Of a stretch of 64,000 nucleotides of DNA, positions 8,455 to 18,261 are shown piece after piece. Under the pieces are notes generated by a model. That model saw nothing but the letters and a program-made list of their open reading frames with translations. It made no database searches and had not been told where the DNA came from. Made by a program: the position numbers and the translations under genes. Positions within the stretch are counted from its first letter, which is position 1; every line of letters starts with the position of its first letter. The stretch comes from CAVQGZ01 sp963712175 (GTDB taxonomy: Bacteria; Actinomycetota; Actinomycetes; Jiangellales; Jiangellaceae), in contig CAVQGZ010000001.1 of NCBI GenBank assembly GCA_963712175.1, positions 186,001-250,000 of the forward strand, in the 5' to 3' direction.

Positions 8455-9557
8455 AGATCTCCGAAGGTCGACTCGCAGACGATCGCGAGATCCTCTTCTT
8501 CGACCGCTTCGACGTCACGCGGCCGATCCAGGACCGGCGCGACCTGCCGCCGGTGCACACCTCCGCGGAGATCCGCTACGACGCCCTGGCAGACGAGTGG
8601 GTCGCCGTCACCGCACACCGCCAGACACGCACCCACCTGCCGCCTGCCGAGCTGTGCCCGCTGTGCCCGTCCACGACAGAACGACTGACGGAGGTCCCGG
8701 AGCCCGACTACGACGTCGTGGTGTTCGAGAACCGCTTCCCGAGCTTCGCGACTGCGGCCGGCGACGGATGGGAGCCGACCCAGACCGATCCGCTCGACGT
8801 TCGCCGTCCTGCCGTCGGACGATGCGAGGTTGTGTGCTTCTCATCCCGCCACGACGGGTCGTTCGCCGGACTGTCCGAGGACGCCGCGCGCCTCGTGGTC
8901 GACGCCTGGGCACATCGCACAGCGGCGCTGTCTGCCAGGCCCGACGTGGCCCAGGTGTTCTGCTTCGAGAACCGTGGCCCGGAGATCGGAGTGACGCTGC
9001 ACCACCCGCATGGTCAGATCTATGCCTACCCGTTCGTGCCTCCCGCGACGCAGCAGATGCTCGGATCAGCGCGTGCCTTCCGAGACCGCACCGGGGACAA
9101 CCTCTTCGGGGCCGTCCTCTCGTCGGAGCTGAAGGCCGAGGTACGTGTCGTCCTGCAGTCCGAGCACTGGGTCGCCTTCGTCCCCGTGGCGGCGCGGTGG
9201 CCCGTCGAGGTGCACCTGTACCCGCGCCGCCAGGTGCCCGACCTCGCGGCGCTCGACGACCGCGAGCGCGACGACCTGGCATCGAGCTACCTCGTGCTGC
9301 TGCGCGCACTCGACGCGCTGTTCGGGGTCCCGCTTCCCTACATCGCTGCCTGGTACCAGGCCCCGACCCGCAGCGATCGCGACCTTGCCTGGCTCCACCT
9401 GAGGGTCATGTCGATCCGCCGAGCACCGGACAAGCTGAAGTACCTCGCCGGGTCGGAGTCGGCCATGGGAGCCTTCATCAACGACATCGCTCCCGAGGAC
9501 ATGGCGCACCGGATTCGCTCCGCGATCGGGACGGATCCGCTCGCTAACCTGCGCTGA
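8451..9557 (+). CDS. galT: Galactose-1-phosphate uridylyltransferase
   Basis: This 368-aa Leloir enzyme exchanges UMP between UDP-glucose and galactose-1-phosphate. The active-site HPHGQ is at residues 185-189, with the uridylylated His at 187. A metal-site Cys pair (CPLC, Cys69 and Cys72) is present, and the protein has the two-HIT-domain length of the family. The open frame extends to 8301, but GTG 8451 overlaps the deoR stop, has a GTGGAGG site at proper spacing, and starts MKISEGRLADDREI. It is followed 23 bases later by galE, and the set completes the pathway from galactose to glucose-1-phosphate. Confidence 0.95.
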   Translation: MKISEGRLADDREILFFDRFDVTRPIQDRRDLPPVHTSAEIRYDALADEWVAVTAHRQTRTHLPPAELCPLCPSTTERLTEVPEPDYDVVVFENRFPSFATAAGDGWEPTQTDPLDVRRPAVGRCEVVCFSSRHDGSFAGLSEDAARLVVDAWAHRTAALSARPDVAQVFCFENRGPEIGVTLHHPHGQIYAYPFVPPATQQMLGSARAFRDRTGDNLFGAVLSSELKAEVRVVLQSEHWVAFVPVAARWPVEVHLYPRRQVPDLAALDDRERDDLASSYLVLLRALDALFGVPLPYIAAWYQAPTRSDRDLAWLHLRVMSIRRAPDKLKYLAGSESAMGAFINDIAPEDMAHRIRSAIGTDPLANLR

Positions 9558-9580
9558 CACGTCTCGACGGAGGGACCCGC

Positions 9581-10524
9581 GTGAAGCTTCTCGTCACCGG
9601 CGGCGCCGGCTACATCGGCTCCGTCGTCGCCACCCAGCTCATCGACGCCGGGCACGAGGTCGTGGTGCTGGACAACCTCGACACAGGCCATGCCGATGCC
9701 GTACCGAACGGGGCGAGGTTCGTCCGGGCGTCCATCGTCGAGGCCGAGGAGGTGCTCGCCGACGGCGTCGAGGCGGTACTGCACTTCGCGGCCAAGTCAC
9801 TCGTGGGAGAGTCGGTCGCGGCACCGGAGATCTACTGGCGCAACAACGCCGTGGGCAGCCTCGCCCTTCTCGACGCGATGCGCCGCACGGGCGTGCGCCG
9901 CATCGTCTTCTCCTCCACCGCCGCGACCTACGGCGAGCCGAACGTCAGCCCCATCACCGAGGACACCCCGGCGGTGCCGATCAACCCGTACGGCCAGAGC
10001 AAGCTGGCCGTCGACCACATGCTGACCGGCGAAGCCGCGGCGCACGGGTTGGCCGCGGTCTCGCTGCGGTACTTCAACGTCGGGGGGGCCTTTGCGGGGC
10101 GTGGCGAGCGGCACGTGCCGGAGACGCACCTGATCCCCAACGTCCTGGCCGTGGCGACCGGCGACCGAGAGCAGGTGGCGATCTTCGGCACCGACTACTC
10201 CACGCGCGACGGCACCGCCGTCCGGGACTACCTGCACGTTCAGGACCTCGGCCGGGCCCACCTGCTGGCACTGGAGAAGGCCGTTGCCGGCGAGCACCTC
10301 ATCTGCAACCTCGGTACCGGGACGGGCTACACGGTGCGAGAGGTGGTCGAGGCCTGCCGCACCGTGACCGGGCACCCGATCCCCGCCGTGGAGGAGGCGC
10401 GTCGTCCCGGTGACCCTCCGGAGCTGGTGGCCTCCAACCAGCGTGCCGCGCAGCGCCTCGGGTGGTCGACCGAGCACGGCCTGGAGCGCATCGTGGCCGA
10501 CGCGTGGGCCTTCATGTCCTCGGC

Positions 10525-10528
<4 letters not shown>
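9581..10528 (+). CDS. galE: UDP-glucose 4-epimerase
   Basis: This 315-aa extended short-chain dehydrogenase/reductase interconverts UDP-galactose and UDP-glucose with bound NAD. The NAD motif GGAGYIG lies at residues 7-13, the catalytic Ser/Thr region is FSSTAATYGEP, and the Tyr-X3-Lys pair is in NPYGQSK near residue 140. It starts with GTG after an AGGGA site. It sits between galT and galK, and its TGA overlaps the galK ATG. Confidence 0.95.
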
Positions 10529-11679
<1,151 letters not shown>

Positions 11680-11719
11680 GCGCGACCTCGTGCAACCTGC
11701 CGATCCGTGGGCCTGCTCG

Positions 11720-11725
11720 TAGGCT
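11720..11725 (+). promoter_or_regulatory. -10 box TAGGCT, leaderless promoter
   Basis: TAGGCT ends 8 bases before the GTG at 11734, which places the predicted transcription start at or next to the start codon. No ribosome site precedes that codon. Confidence 0.5.
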
Positions 11726-11733
11726 TGCCTGTC

Positions 11734-12561
11734 GTGCTCAGCGAGGGACAGGTGAGGGTGGCTGACGGGGTGCGGCTTGCCGTTCGCGAGCGTAGCCCGC
11801 AGGCCCGCACCGGACGCACCGTCGTGCTCGTGCACGGTCTGGCATCCACCTCAAGGCTGTGGGACGGCGTTGCCGCGGAGCTGGCCGACGTGGGTGTCCG
11901 AAGCATCGCCGTCGACCTTCGTGGTCACGGCGAGTCCGACGCTCCCGACCACGGGTACGACACCGCGACCGCCGCTGCTGACGTGATCACCCTGATCGGC
12001 CAGGTCAGCGACGAGCCGGTCGTGCTCGCCGGCCAGTCCTGGGGTGGAAACGTGGTCGTCGCCGTGGCAGCCACCCGACCGGACCTGGTGTCTGGTCTCG
12101 CTCTGGTGGACGGCGGATGGATCACGCTTCGCTCGAAGTTCTCCTCATGGCAGGACGCGCTGGAGGCGCTGACACCTGCCGAGATCGACGGGCTGCCGGC
12201 GGAGCACTTCGAGGCGATGGTCGCGTCGTCGCTGACCGGCTTCCCCCCAGGGTCGGTCGACGCGGCCACGTCCGTCGTTCGGGTGGACGGGGACGGCACC
12301 ATCCGCCGACGCCTTCTCGTCCACCGGCACCTGCAGATCCTGCGGTCGATGTGGGACGAGAGCCCCGAGCGCTGGTACCCGCGTGTCGCCGCGCCGAGCG
12401 TGCTGATGCCGGCCACCGTCGGCGACGAGGTCGACCCCGACGTGGCCACCGCCCTGCGTACCCTCCCGTCCGCCCGACTGCGGGCGTACCCCGGTGCCCA
12501 CCATGACATCCACCTGCAGCGGCCCCGCGAGGTCGCCGACGACATCAGGAGCCTGCTGTGA
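11734..12561 (+). CDS. Alpha/beta-fold hydrolase
   Basis: This 275-aa single-domain alpha/beta hydrolase has an oxyanion-hole segment VVLVHGLAST, a nucleophile elbow GQSWGG and a C-terminal catalytic His in AHHDIHLQ. The substrate is unknown; esterases, lactonases and epoxide hydrolase-like proteins all share this plan. The frame is open from 11707, but GTG 11734 is preferred because a TAGGCT -10 box stands just upstream, as in a leaderless gene; it gives MLSEGQVRVADGVRL. Its stop overlaps the next gene (12558-12561), so the two are cotranscribed. Confidence 0.85.
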   Translation: MLSEGQVRVADGVRLAVRERSPQARTGRTVVLVHGLASTSRLWDGVAAELADVGVRSIAVDLRGHGESDAPDHGYDTATAAADVITLIGQVSDEPVVLAGQSWGGNVVVAVAATRPDLVSGLALVDGGWITLRSKFSSWQDALEALTPAEIDGLPAEHFEAMVASSLTGFPPGSVDAATSVVRVDGDGTIRRRLLVHRHLQILRSMWDESPERWYPRVAAPSVLMPATVGDEVDPDVATALRTLPSARLRAYPGAHHDIHLQRPREVADDIRSLL

Positions 12562-13835
12562 GCCTGCTGGTCATCATGGGGTCTGGCGAGACCGCCCCGA
12601 CGATGGTGAAGGTGCACCGACGAGTCTTCTCTGCGGTCGGTGAGGGACCATCGCTCCTGCTCGATACGCCGTACGGGTTCCAGGGCAATGCCGACGACCT
12701 CAGCGAACGCACGGTGGCCTACTTCAGCGACGTCGCCGGTCGCACCGTCACTCCGCTGACGTGGCGGCAGCCTGGCGACCCCCTCGCGGCCGATCGAGCC
12801 GCCGCTGCCCTGCGCCGGGCGCGCTGGGCGTTCGCCGGACCGGGGTCTCCCACGTACGCGCTGCGGGTGTGGGAGGGCAGCGGCATCGACGCCGAGGTGG
12901 CCGGCGTCGTCGACCGGGGCGGGGCCTGCGTGTTCGCGAGCGCCGCAGCGCTGACCCTCGGCTCGCACACCGTGCCCGTCTACGAGGTCTACAAGGTTGG
13001 TGAGGCTCCCGCCTGGCGAGCAGGCCTCGGCGTCCTCGAGCGCGTCACGGGCATCGTGGCGGCCGTCGTACCGCACTGGGACAACAACGAGGGCGGCAAC
13101 CACGACACCCGTTACTGCTACCTCGGCGAGCAGCGGCTGCAGATGCTCGAGTCCGAGCTCCCCGACGCCGTCGGGGTCCTCGGCGTGGACGAGCACACCG
13201 CTCTGCTGATCGACCCCGAGGCGGGGGCGGCGGTGGTGGACGGACGCGGGACGGTCACCGCTCGCTACCGCGGCGCCGAGCAGGTGTGGTCGTCCGGGGA
13301 GTCGATCTCGCTGACCGACCTGGCCGCTGCCCTGGCCGGTGATGCTGACCAGACGCGGGCCGGCCCGACTTCGCTGACGAGGCCGGACGCTGAGGTGGCC
13401 GGACAAGACGACCTCCCCGCGGTGACCGGTTCGGCCCCGTCCAGCCTGCGCGAGGCATCCGACGCCGCCGACGAGACGTTTGCAGCGGCTGTCTCCGACG
13501 GTGATGCGACGGCTGCCGCCGCGGCCGTGCTCACGCTGGAGCAGGCGATCGTCGACTGGGCGGCTGACACTGACCAGACCGACGACCGCGACCACGCTCG
13601 TCGCACGCTCCGAGGACTCGTCGTCAGGCTGGGTGAGCTGGCCCGCGAGGGGGTCGCGGATCCCCGCGCGCGCGTCGAGCCCTTCGTGACGCTGCTGCTT
13701 CAGCGTCGCGACGCGGCCCGAGACGCCCGCGACTGGTCCACGGCCGACGCCGTCCGAGACGGTCTGGCGGCGCTGGGCGTCGAGGTGCGCGACACTGGCG
13801 AGGGCGTCGAGTGGCGTCTGGGTGGCGGGTCGTGA
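12558..13835 (+). CDS. Peptidase S51-like (cyanophycinase/dipeptidase E fold) protein with CysRS-like C-terminal tail
   Basis: This 425-aa protein appears to be a fusion. Residues about 1-250 resemble the class-I glutamine amidotransferase-like fold of S51 peptidases: MGSGETAPT at the N-terminus, AGPGSPTYALRVW, a FASAAALTLG turn where the nucleophile would sit, and DEHTALLID. After an acidic, Ala-rich linker, residues about 365-421 look like the cysteinyl-tRNA synthetase C-terminal region: LLLQRRDAARDARDW, STADAVRDGLAALGV, then DTGEGVEWRL. There is no HIGH or KMSKS catalytic domain, so it is not a tRNA synthetase. It overlaps the hydrolase upstream and the small Cys-rich gene downstream by 4 bases each. 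Function is unknown. Confidence 0.8.
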   Translation: MSLLVIMGSGETAPTMVKVHRRVFSAVGEGPSLLLDTPYGFQGNADDLSERTVAYFSDVAGRTVTPLTWRQPGDPLAADRAAAALRRARWAFAGPGSPTYALRVWEGSGIDAEVAGVVDRGGACVFASAAALTLGSHTVPVYEVYKVGEAPAWRAGLGVLERVTGIVAAVVPHWDNNEGGNHDTRYCYLGEQRLQMLESELPDAVGVLGVDEHTALLIDPEAGAAVVDGRGTVTARYRGAEQVWSSGESISLTDLAAALAGDADQTRAGPTSLTRPDAEVAGQDDLPAVTGSAPSSLREASDAADETFAAAVSDGDATAAAAAVLTLEQAIVDWAADTDQTDDRDHARRTLRGLVVRLGELAREGVADPRARVEPFVTLLLQRRDAARDARDWSTADAVRDGLAALGVEVRDTGEGVEWRLGGGS

Positions 13836-14041
13836 CCGACAGGGGACTGGCGGTGCATCCGTGCCGACAGCAGTGCCGCTGGCGCTGCGCAGGAGAGAGC
13901 AGGCACGGGGAACGGCTGTTCTCCTGCGGCGCGTGCGGGTCGCAGTGGGTCGCGTCCCAGCCGTGGGCACCCGTGGACGCGGATGGGTCGCGGGACCCGG
14001 CGCTCGTCGAGGAGCTCGCATGGGCGAAGGGTCACAGTTAG
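13832..14041 (+). CDS. Small Cys-rich (zinc-ribbon-like) hypothetical protein
   Basis: This 69-aa frame starts at a GTG overlapping the upstream TGA (GTGA), an arrangement typical of translational coupling. It carries Cys at residues 11, 15, 19, 32 and 35 with His9; the FSCGACGSQW knuckle is typical of zinc ribbons. I do not recognise the family. Tight coupling to the S51-like/CysRS-tail protein suggests a partner. It is probably real because the Cys pattern and coupling are unlikely in a chance frame, but size leaves doubt. Confidence 0.6.
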   Translation: MTDRGLAVHPCRQQCRWRCAGESRHGERLFSCGACGSQWVASQPWAPVDADGSRDPALVEELAWAKGHS

Positions 14042-14094
14042 GTTGCAGTAGGCGGCCTCCGGCCATCAGATGCGACCGCTTTCGACGATCTTGG

Positions 14095-14100
14095 TATGGT
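14095..14100 (+). promoter_or_regulatory. Candidate -10 box (TATGGT) for the osmoprotectant-binding protein gene
   Basis: TATGGT lies about 130 bases before the GTG start at 14231, in the gap 14042-14230. The -35 region is weak (TGCGAC at 14071-14076). No other clear signal is seen in this gap. Confidence 0.3.
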
Positions 14101-14230
14101 CCAAAGGATTCGTGTCCGGGGCACGCCCCTGGCAGGCCACGGCAGACGCCCTCGGCCGCCCACTTGTGCCGGTTCAACCGCTGTACGAGCGCCGACGCGA
14201 ACGCCCATGTACCCGACCCAGGAGTGAGTT

Positions 14231-15208
14231 GTGACTTTCGCACGTACCCGAGGCCTTGCCCCCCTGGCCCTCATCGCGAGCGCCGGACTGGTGCTGGCCG
14301 CCTGTGGTGGCGACGACACCACCGACAGCGCAGACAGCGGCGCCAGCGGCGACGCAGCCGTCGACGCCTCGGCGCTCGAGGGAGTAGAGGTGAGCGTTGG
14401 CGGCAAGAACTTCACTGAGAACATCCTTCTCGGCGAGATGCTTGCGCAGGCCCTCGAATCACGCGGTGCCCAGGTCGACCGTAACTTCGACCTGAGCACT
14501 CAGGTCAACCGGCAGGCACTCTTGTCCGGCGACGTCGACGTATACCCCGACTACAACGGCACCGGTTGGAGCGAGCACCTCGGCAACCAGAATCCGAGCA
14601 GCGACCCCGAGGAGCTGTTCACGCTGACGGCGGAGCAGGACCTCGAGGAGAACGGGATCCGCTGGATCGGGCGCACCGAGTTCAACAACACCTACGGCTT
14701 CGCGGCGAACGGCGACCTGGTCGAGGAGAACGGTGGCCCCTTCGACGTGCAAGGCATGTTCGAGTGGGTTCGCGACAACCCGGACACTGTCGTCTGCATG
14801 GAGCCGGAGTTCCCCGACAGGTCTGACGGACTTGTCCTGTTCGAGGACGCCACCGGCATCGAGATCCCGACAGCCCAGACGAACATCCTCGAGTCCGGTC
14901 TCATCTACACGCAGACGGCTCAGCGTGCCTGTGACTTCGGGGAGGTCTTCACCACGGACGGGCGCATCGACGGGGAGAGCCTGGTTCTCGTCGAGGACCC
15001 GGGCATCTCCATCATCTACAACCTCTCCTACACCTGGGACGACGAGCACTTCCAGGAGAACGCCGAGGTCTACACCGAGATCGCCGAGGCGATCATCGAG
15101 CCGCTCGACCAGCAGACGATGATCGATCTCAACGCTCGCGTCGACATCGACGGCGACAGCCGTGAAGACGTCTCGCGCGACTACCTGACGGAGATCGGCG
15201 TCCTGTAG
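14231..15208 (+). CDS. Osmoprotectant (glycine betaine/choline) ABC substrate-binding lipoprotein, OpuC/ProX type
   Basis: This 325-aa lipoprotein has a signal peptide ending in the lipobox LAAC (Cys25) and a Gly/Ser/Asp-rich linker. A domain typical of OpuAC/ProX binding proteins follows: VSVGGKNFTENILLGEM, QVNRQALLSGDVDVYPDYNG and FAANGDLVEENG. It presents quaternary ammonium osmolytes to the permeases. It has a GGAGTGAG ribosome site before GTG. Unusually it is on the plus strand, convergent with the rest of its transporter (15302-17985, minus), from which it is separated only by a bidirectional terminator. Confidence 0.92.
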   Translation: MTFARTRGLAPLALIASAGLVLAACGGDDTTDSADSGASGDAAVDASALEGVEVSVGGKNFTENILLGEMLAQALESRGAQVDRNFDLSTQVNRQALLSGDVDVYPDYNGTGWSEHLGNQNPSSDPEELFTLTAEQDLEENGIRWIGRTEFNNTYGFAANGDLVEENGGPFDVQGMFEWVRDNPDTVVCMEPEFPDRSDGLVLFEDATGIEIPTAQTNILESGLIYTQTAQRACDFGEVFTTDGRIDGESLVLVEDPGISIIYNLSYTWDDEHFQENAEVYTEIAEAIIEPLDQQTMIDLNARVDIDGDSREDVSRDYLTEIGVL

Positions 15209-15225
15209 CACTTCAAGGCGGTCAC

Positions 15226-15271
15226 ACTGCGGACGGCGAGCCCTTCAGGGGGTTTGCCGTCCGCAGTCTTT
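15226..15271. terminator. Bidirectional intrinsic-type terminator
   Basis: A perfect 12-bp inverted repeat (15226-15237 with 15256-15267, arm ACTGCGGACGGC) encloses an 18-nt loop and is followed by CTTTC. It sits between the convergent binding-protein gene and permease operon and can stop transcription from both sides. Confidence 0.8.
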
Positions 15272-15301
15272 CGTGGGCCGGAACAGCTGCGAGACGAGCT
15301 C

Positions 15302-16153
15302 CTACTGGAGCCCTCTGGGCCGGAGGAATCGTTCGGCGACAGCGCCCATCCAGTCGAACGCCAAGGCGATGATCGCGACCATGCCGGCCCCCACGAGCAG
15401 GACCGAGTCTTGCTGAAGCGCGAGACCGGAGTTGATGGTGATGCCGAGCCCGCCGCCCCCGATGACGAACGCCAGCGCCGCCATGCCGATGTTGATGATC
15501 GTCGCGGTTCGAACGCCGGCGATGATGACCGGCACCGAGAGCGGCAGCTCGATGCGCGTGAGGGCCTGCCAGCGCGTCATGCCCATGCCACGGCCCGCTT
15601 CGATGGTTGAGCGGTCCACGCCGTCGAGACCCACCATCGTGTTGCGCAGCACCGGGAGAAGCGCATAGAGCACCAGCGCCCAGACGACCGCGTTCAAGCC
15701 CTGCCCCAGAAGGATCAGGAAGAGGATGAGCAGCCCGTAGGCGGGCAGCGCCTGTCCGGAGTTGGCGACGGTCAGCACATAGGGTGAGATCTTGCGGAGG
15801 GCGGGTCGCGTGAGCACGACTCCCAGGGGGACGGCAATAGCCACGACCAGTACCGTCGCCCAGAATGCGATGGTCAGGTGCTCGACGGTCTGGGGCCACA
15901 GCTTGGTGCTCCAGTCCAGCGCGCTTGCCTGCGAGATGTTCACCTCGGGGTCCAGCGGCAGGCTGTTGTAGTAGAGCAGCAGCACCGAGGCGAGCGCGAG
16001 GATGGCGAACGGCGCAGCGACCAGCCCGACCGACCAGCTTCTGGTGACCGCTGCGGCCGACGCGGATACAGCGAGGTCGGTCTCGTCGTCGTCGGTCGAT
16101 CGGGAGCGGTCAACGCGTGTGGTACCGCCCGAGATGGGGGTCCAACTGCTCAT
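15302..16153 (-). CDS. Osmoprotectant ABC transporter permease, OpuCB/OpuCD type
   Basis: This 283-aa permease has a cytoplasmic N-terminus of about 40 residues, then roughly six membrane segments. The ATPase-contact loop reads STIEAGRGMGMTRWQALTRIELPLSVP, characteristic of the ProW/OpuCB family. It is the last gene of the permease-ATPase-permease operon and overlaps the ATPase stop by 4 bases (ATGA). It pairs with the other permease (17326-17985) in a heterodimeric channel. Confidence 0.92.
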   Translation of the reverse strand: MSSWTPISGGTTRVDRSRSTDDDETDLAVSASAAAVTRSWSVGLVAAPFAILALASVLLLYYNSLPLDPEVNISQASALDWSTKLWPQTVEHLTIAFWATVLVVAIAVPLGVVLTRPALRKISPYVLTVANSGQALPAYGLLILFLILLGQGLNAVVWALVLYALLPVLRNTMVGLDGVDRSTIEAGRGMGMTRWQALTRIELPLSVPVIIAGVRTATIINIGMAALAFVIGGGGLGITINSGLALQQDSVLLVGAGMVAIIALAFDWMGAVAERFLRPRGLQ

Positions 16154-17316
16154 GACGCAGCCACGTCCAGCTCGTCGTAGTGCTGCTTCGCCTCCGCCCT
16201 CAGGCGCCGGATCACCTCGGTGAGATCGTTGATCTCGACCACGCCCCGGTAGTGACCGCGATTGTCCACGACGGTGCAGGTACCGCTCGACGTGCGCAGC
16301 ATCTCTTCCAGCGTGTCGTGGAGCGTGGCATTGGGCTCCACCTGGTTGGAGATGTGCTGGCCACGCGTGCTGAGCTCACCGTCACCGCGCTCCAGGTCTG
16401 AGTGCCGCAACCAGCGCATGGGGCGTCCTTCACCGTCCAGCAGAAGAATCCACTCCCGGCGCATCTCGTTCAGCGTTCGCAGGCCGACCTCTGCCGACTC
16501 GCCGACCCTCATGGTCGGGTAGGGCGTCAGTTCGAGGTCAGTGACGCGCTCGAAGTTGAGGCCCTTCAGGGTGGACCCAGAGCCGATGAAGTCGTCGACG
16601 AACTCGTCCACCGGGTAGGCCAGGATCCGTTCGGGGGTGTCGATCTGACGTATGACGCTCCGCTCACCCAGGATGGCGATGCGGTCGCCCATCTTGATCG
16701 CCTCGTCGATGTCGTGCGTGACAAAGACGATCGTCTTCTTGAGCTCGCCCTGCAACCGGAGGAACTCGTTCTGCAGCCGGTCCCGCGTGATGGGGTCGAT
16801 CGCCCCGAACGGCTCGTCCATCAGCATCACGGCGGGGTCGGCTCCGAGAGCGCGGGCGACGCCGACGCGCTGCGCCTGCCCACCGGAGAGCTCCTTGGGA
16901 TAGCGGTCTCGGAACTCCCCCGGCGGTAGGCCAACGGTGTCGAGCAGTTCGTCCACGCGCTCGGCAGTCTCCTTCTTGGCCCACCCGAGCATCTTCGGGA
17001 CCGTCGCGATGTTCTCCCCGATGGTCTGATGCGGGAAGAGCCCGATCTGCTGGATCACGTACCCGATGCGGCGCCGAAGATGGTCGGGGTTGACATCGGT
17101 GACATCTTCGCCGTCGAAGTAGATGTGCCCTCCTGACGGCTCGATCATCCGATTGATCAGGCGGAGCGTCGTGCTCTTGCCACACCCGGACGGGCCGACA
17201 AGAACCAGGATCTCGCCCTCGGCGACATCCATCGTCAGTTCCTCGACTGCTGGTACCGAGGAACCGGGATAGACCTTGGTCACTCGTTCCAGGTGGATCA
17301 TCGGTTGCTCAAGCAT
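16150..17316 (-). CDS. Osmoprotectant ABC transporter ATPase with CBS domains, OpuCA/ProV type
   Basis: This 388-aa ATPase energises the quaternary-amine importer. Walker A is GPSGCGKST near residue 40, the signature is LSGGQAQRVGVARAL, and Walker B is VMLMDEPFGAID, followed by the switch His in VTHDIDEA. The C-terminal ~130 residues form a pair of CBS-like repeats, which in OpuCA-type proteins sense ionic strength or nucleotides. Start ATG 17316 follows an AAGGGA site; a second Met five codons later is possible. Gene order permease-ATPase-permease on one mRNA. Confidence 0.94.
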   Translation of the reverse strand: MLEQPMIHLERVTKVYPGSSVPAVEELTMDVAEGEILVLVGPSGCGKSTTLRLINRMIEPSGGHIYFDGEDVTDVNPDHLRRRIGYVIQQIGLFPHQTIGENIATVPKMLGWAKKETAERVDELLDTVGLPPGEFRDRYPKELSGGQAQRVGVARALGADPAVMLMDEPFGAIDPITRDRLQNEFLRLQGELKKTIVFVTHDIDEAIKMGDRIAILGERSVIRQIDTPERILAYPVDEFVDDFIGSGSTLKGLNFERVTDLELTPYPTMRVGESAEVGLRTLNEMRREWILLLDGEGRPMRWLRHSDLERGDGELSTRGQHISNQVEPNATLHDTLEEMLRTSSGTCTVVDNRGHYRGVVEINDLTEVIRRLRAEAKQHYDELDVAAS

Positions 17317-17325
17317 GTGGTCCCT

Positions 17326-17985
17326 TCAGATACGAAGCCCGCGGGAGGTGGTCAGGCGTTGCACGAGCGAGAAGCCCAGGTCGAGCAGCAGACCGAGCAT
17401 CACGGTGAAGACGACCCCGACCCAGACCGACTCAACACTCCCCGGGAAGCCGAGCCGGGTCAGCCCCGTCTGCAGGAATGTGCCGAGCCCGTCGCCACCT
17501 ACCAGCACGGCGATGGCGGCAATCCCGATGACGAGAAGGCTTGAGACGCGTACCCCAGTCATGATCAGCGGCCAGGCCAACGGCAACCGGATCCGTACGA
17601 GCTGCTGGCGCTGGGTCATGCCCATCCCTCGGGCGGACTCCACGACTGCCGGGTCGACCTCGTCCAGGCCTGTCACGGTGTTGCGAAGAATAGGTAGCAG
17701 CGAATACATGAACAAGGCGATGATCGCCGGCGGGTTCCCGATGCCGACAACCGGGATGAAGAGCGCGAACAGCGCCAGGGACGGGATGGTGAGAAAGATG
17801 CTGGCGACGGTCAGCACCGCGTTGCGCGCCGTCGGCCGTCGCTGAACCGCGATCCCGACAGCGACGGCGAAGACCGTCGCCGACATGACGACGATCAGCG
17901 CAATCCGAGCGTGCTGGAAGGTCGCCTCAACGATCTTGTCGACGTTGTCGCTGACGTAGCTGAACCAGCTGAGGAGGCCGTCCAC
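17326..17985 (-). CDS. Osmoprotectant ABC transporter permease, OpuCB type
   Basis: This 219-aa permease has about five or six membrane segments and the loop VESARGMGMTQRQQLVRIRLPLAWP, the ProW/OpuCB contact motif. It is the first gene of the minus-strand osmoprotectant operon. The GTG start at 17985 has an AAGGGA site about 9 bases upstream. It is a close structural paralogue of the permease at 15302-16153. Confidence 0.92.
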   Translation of the reverse strand: MDGLLSWFSYVSDNVDKIVEATFQHARIALIVVMSATVFAVAVGIAVQRRPTARNAVLTVASIFLTIPSLALFALFIPVVGIGNPPAIIALFMYSLLPILRNTVTGLDEVDPAVVESARGMGMTQRQQLVRIRLPLAWPLIMTGVRVSSLLVIGIAAIAVLVGGDGLGTFLQTGLTRLGFPGSVESVWVGVVFTVMLGLLLDLGFSLVQRLTTSRGLRI

Positions 17986-18124
17986 GGGTGATGCGTCCCT
18001 TCGCCGCTGTCAGGTGGACCGGGGCCAGACCGCCACCACAACCAGCGACAACCGCAACTCCGGCGCTCGTCACCACCCTAACGCACTCCAACGCACCCGA
18101 TCGAGGTAACGACTCACCCGCGCT

Positions 18125-18167
18125 ACCCCTGACTCCCGGGCCCCGCAACCCCTGACTCCGGGGCCCA
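18125..18167. repeat. Two tandem 20-bp repeats beside the inverted-repeat cassette
   Basis: Two copies of an ACCCCTGACTCC-SGGGCCC unit occur at 18125-18144 and 18148-18167 (period 23), differing at few positions. The second copy ends one base before the left 61-bp repeat of the cassette. The rest of the 276-bp gap 17986-18261 holds no gene; a minus-strand TAGGGT (18075-18080) is a weak -10 candidate for the permease operon. Confidence 0.7.
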
Positions 18168-18228
18168 GATGATCACGGCAGGTATGTGGACGCCTGCTTG
18201 CCTCGGTGCCCACACCTAGGCAAGCACC
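18168..18228 (+). repeat. Left 61-bp two-hairpin inverted repeat
   Basis: Outer hairpin: GCAGGT...GCCTGC (18178-18183 with 18192-18197). Inner hairpin: GCTTGCCTCGGT / ACCTAGGCAAGC, 12-bp arms with one mismatch around the loop GCCCAC (18196-18225). It lies 34 bases beyond the stop of the AbiEi/DUF559 gene. Confidence 0.8.
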
Positions 18229-18261
18229 GCCGCACCTCGGCAACCTCCGCGATCAGCGCGG

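Noticed and set aside
12558..13835. Annotation as cysteinyl-tRNA synthetase
   Set aside because: Only the C-terminal tail resembles CysRS; there is no catalytic Rossmann domain with HIGH or KMSKS motifs.
11925..14243. Minus-strand 772-aa open frame
   Set aside because: It is antisense to the hydrolase, the S51-like gene and the Cys-rich gene, and is Arg/Pro/Gly-rich without motifs.
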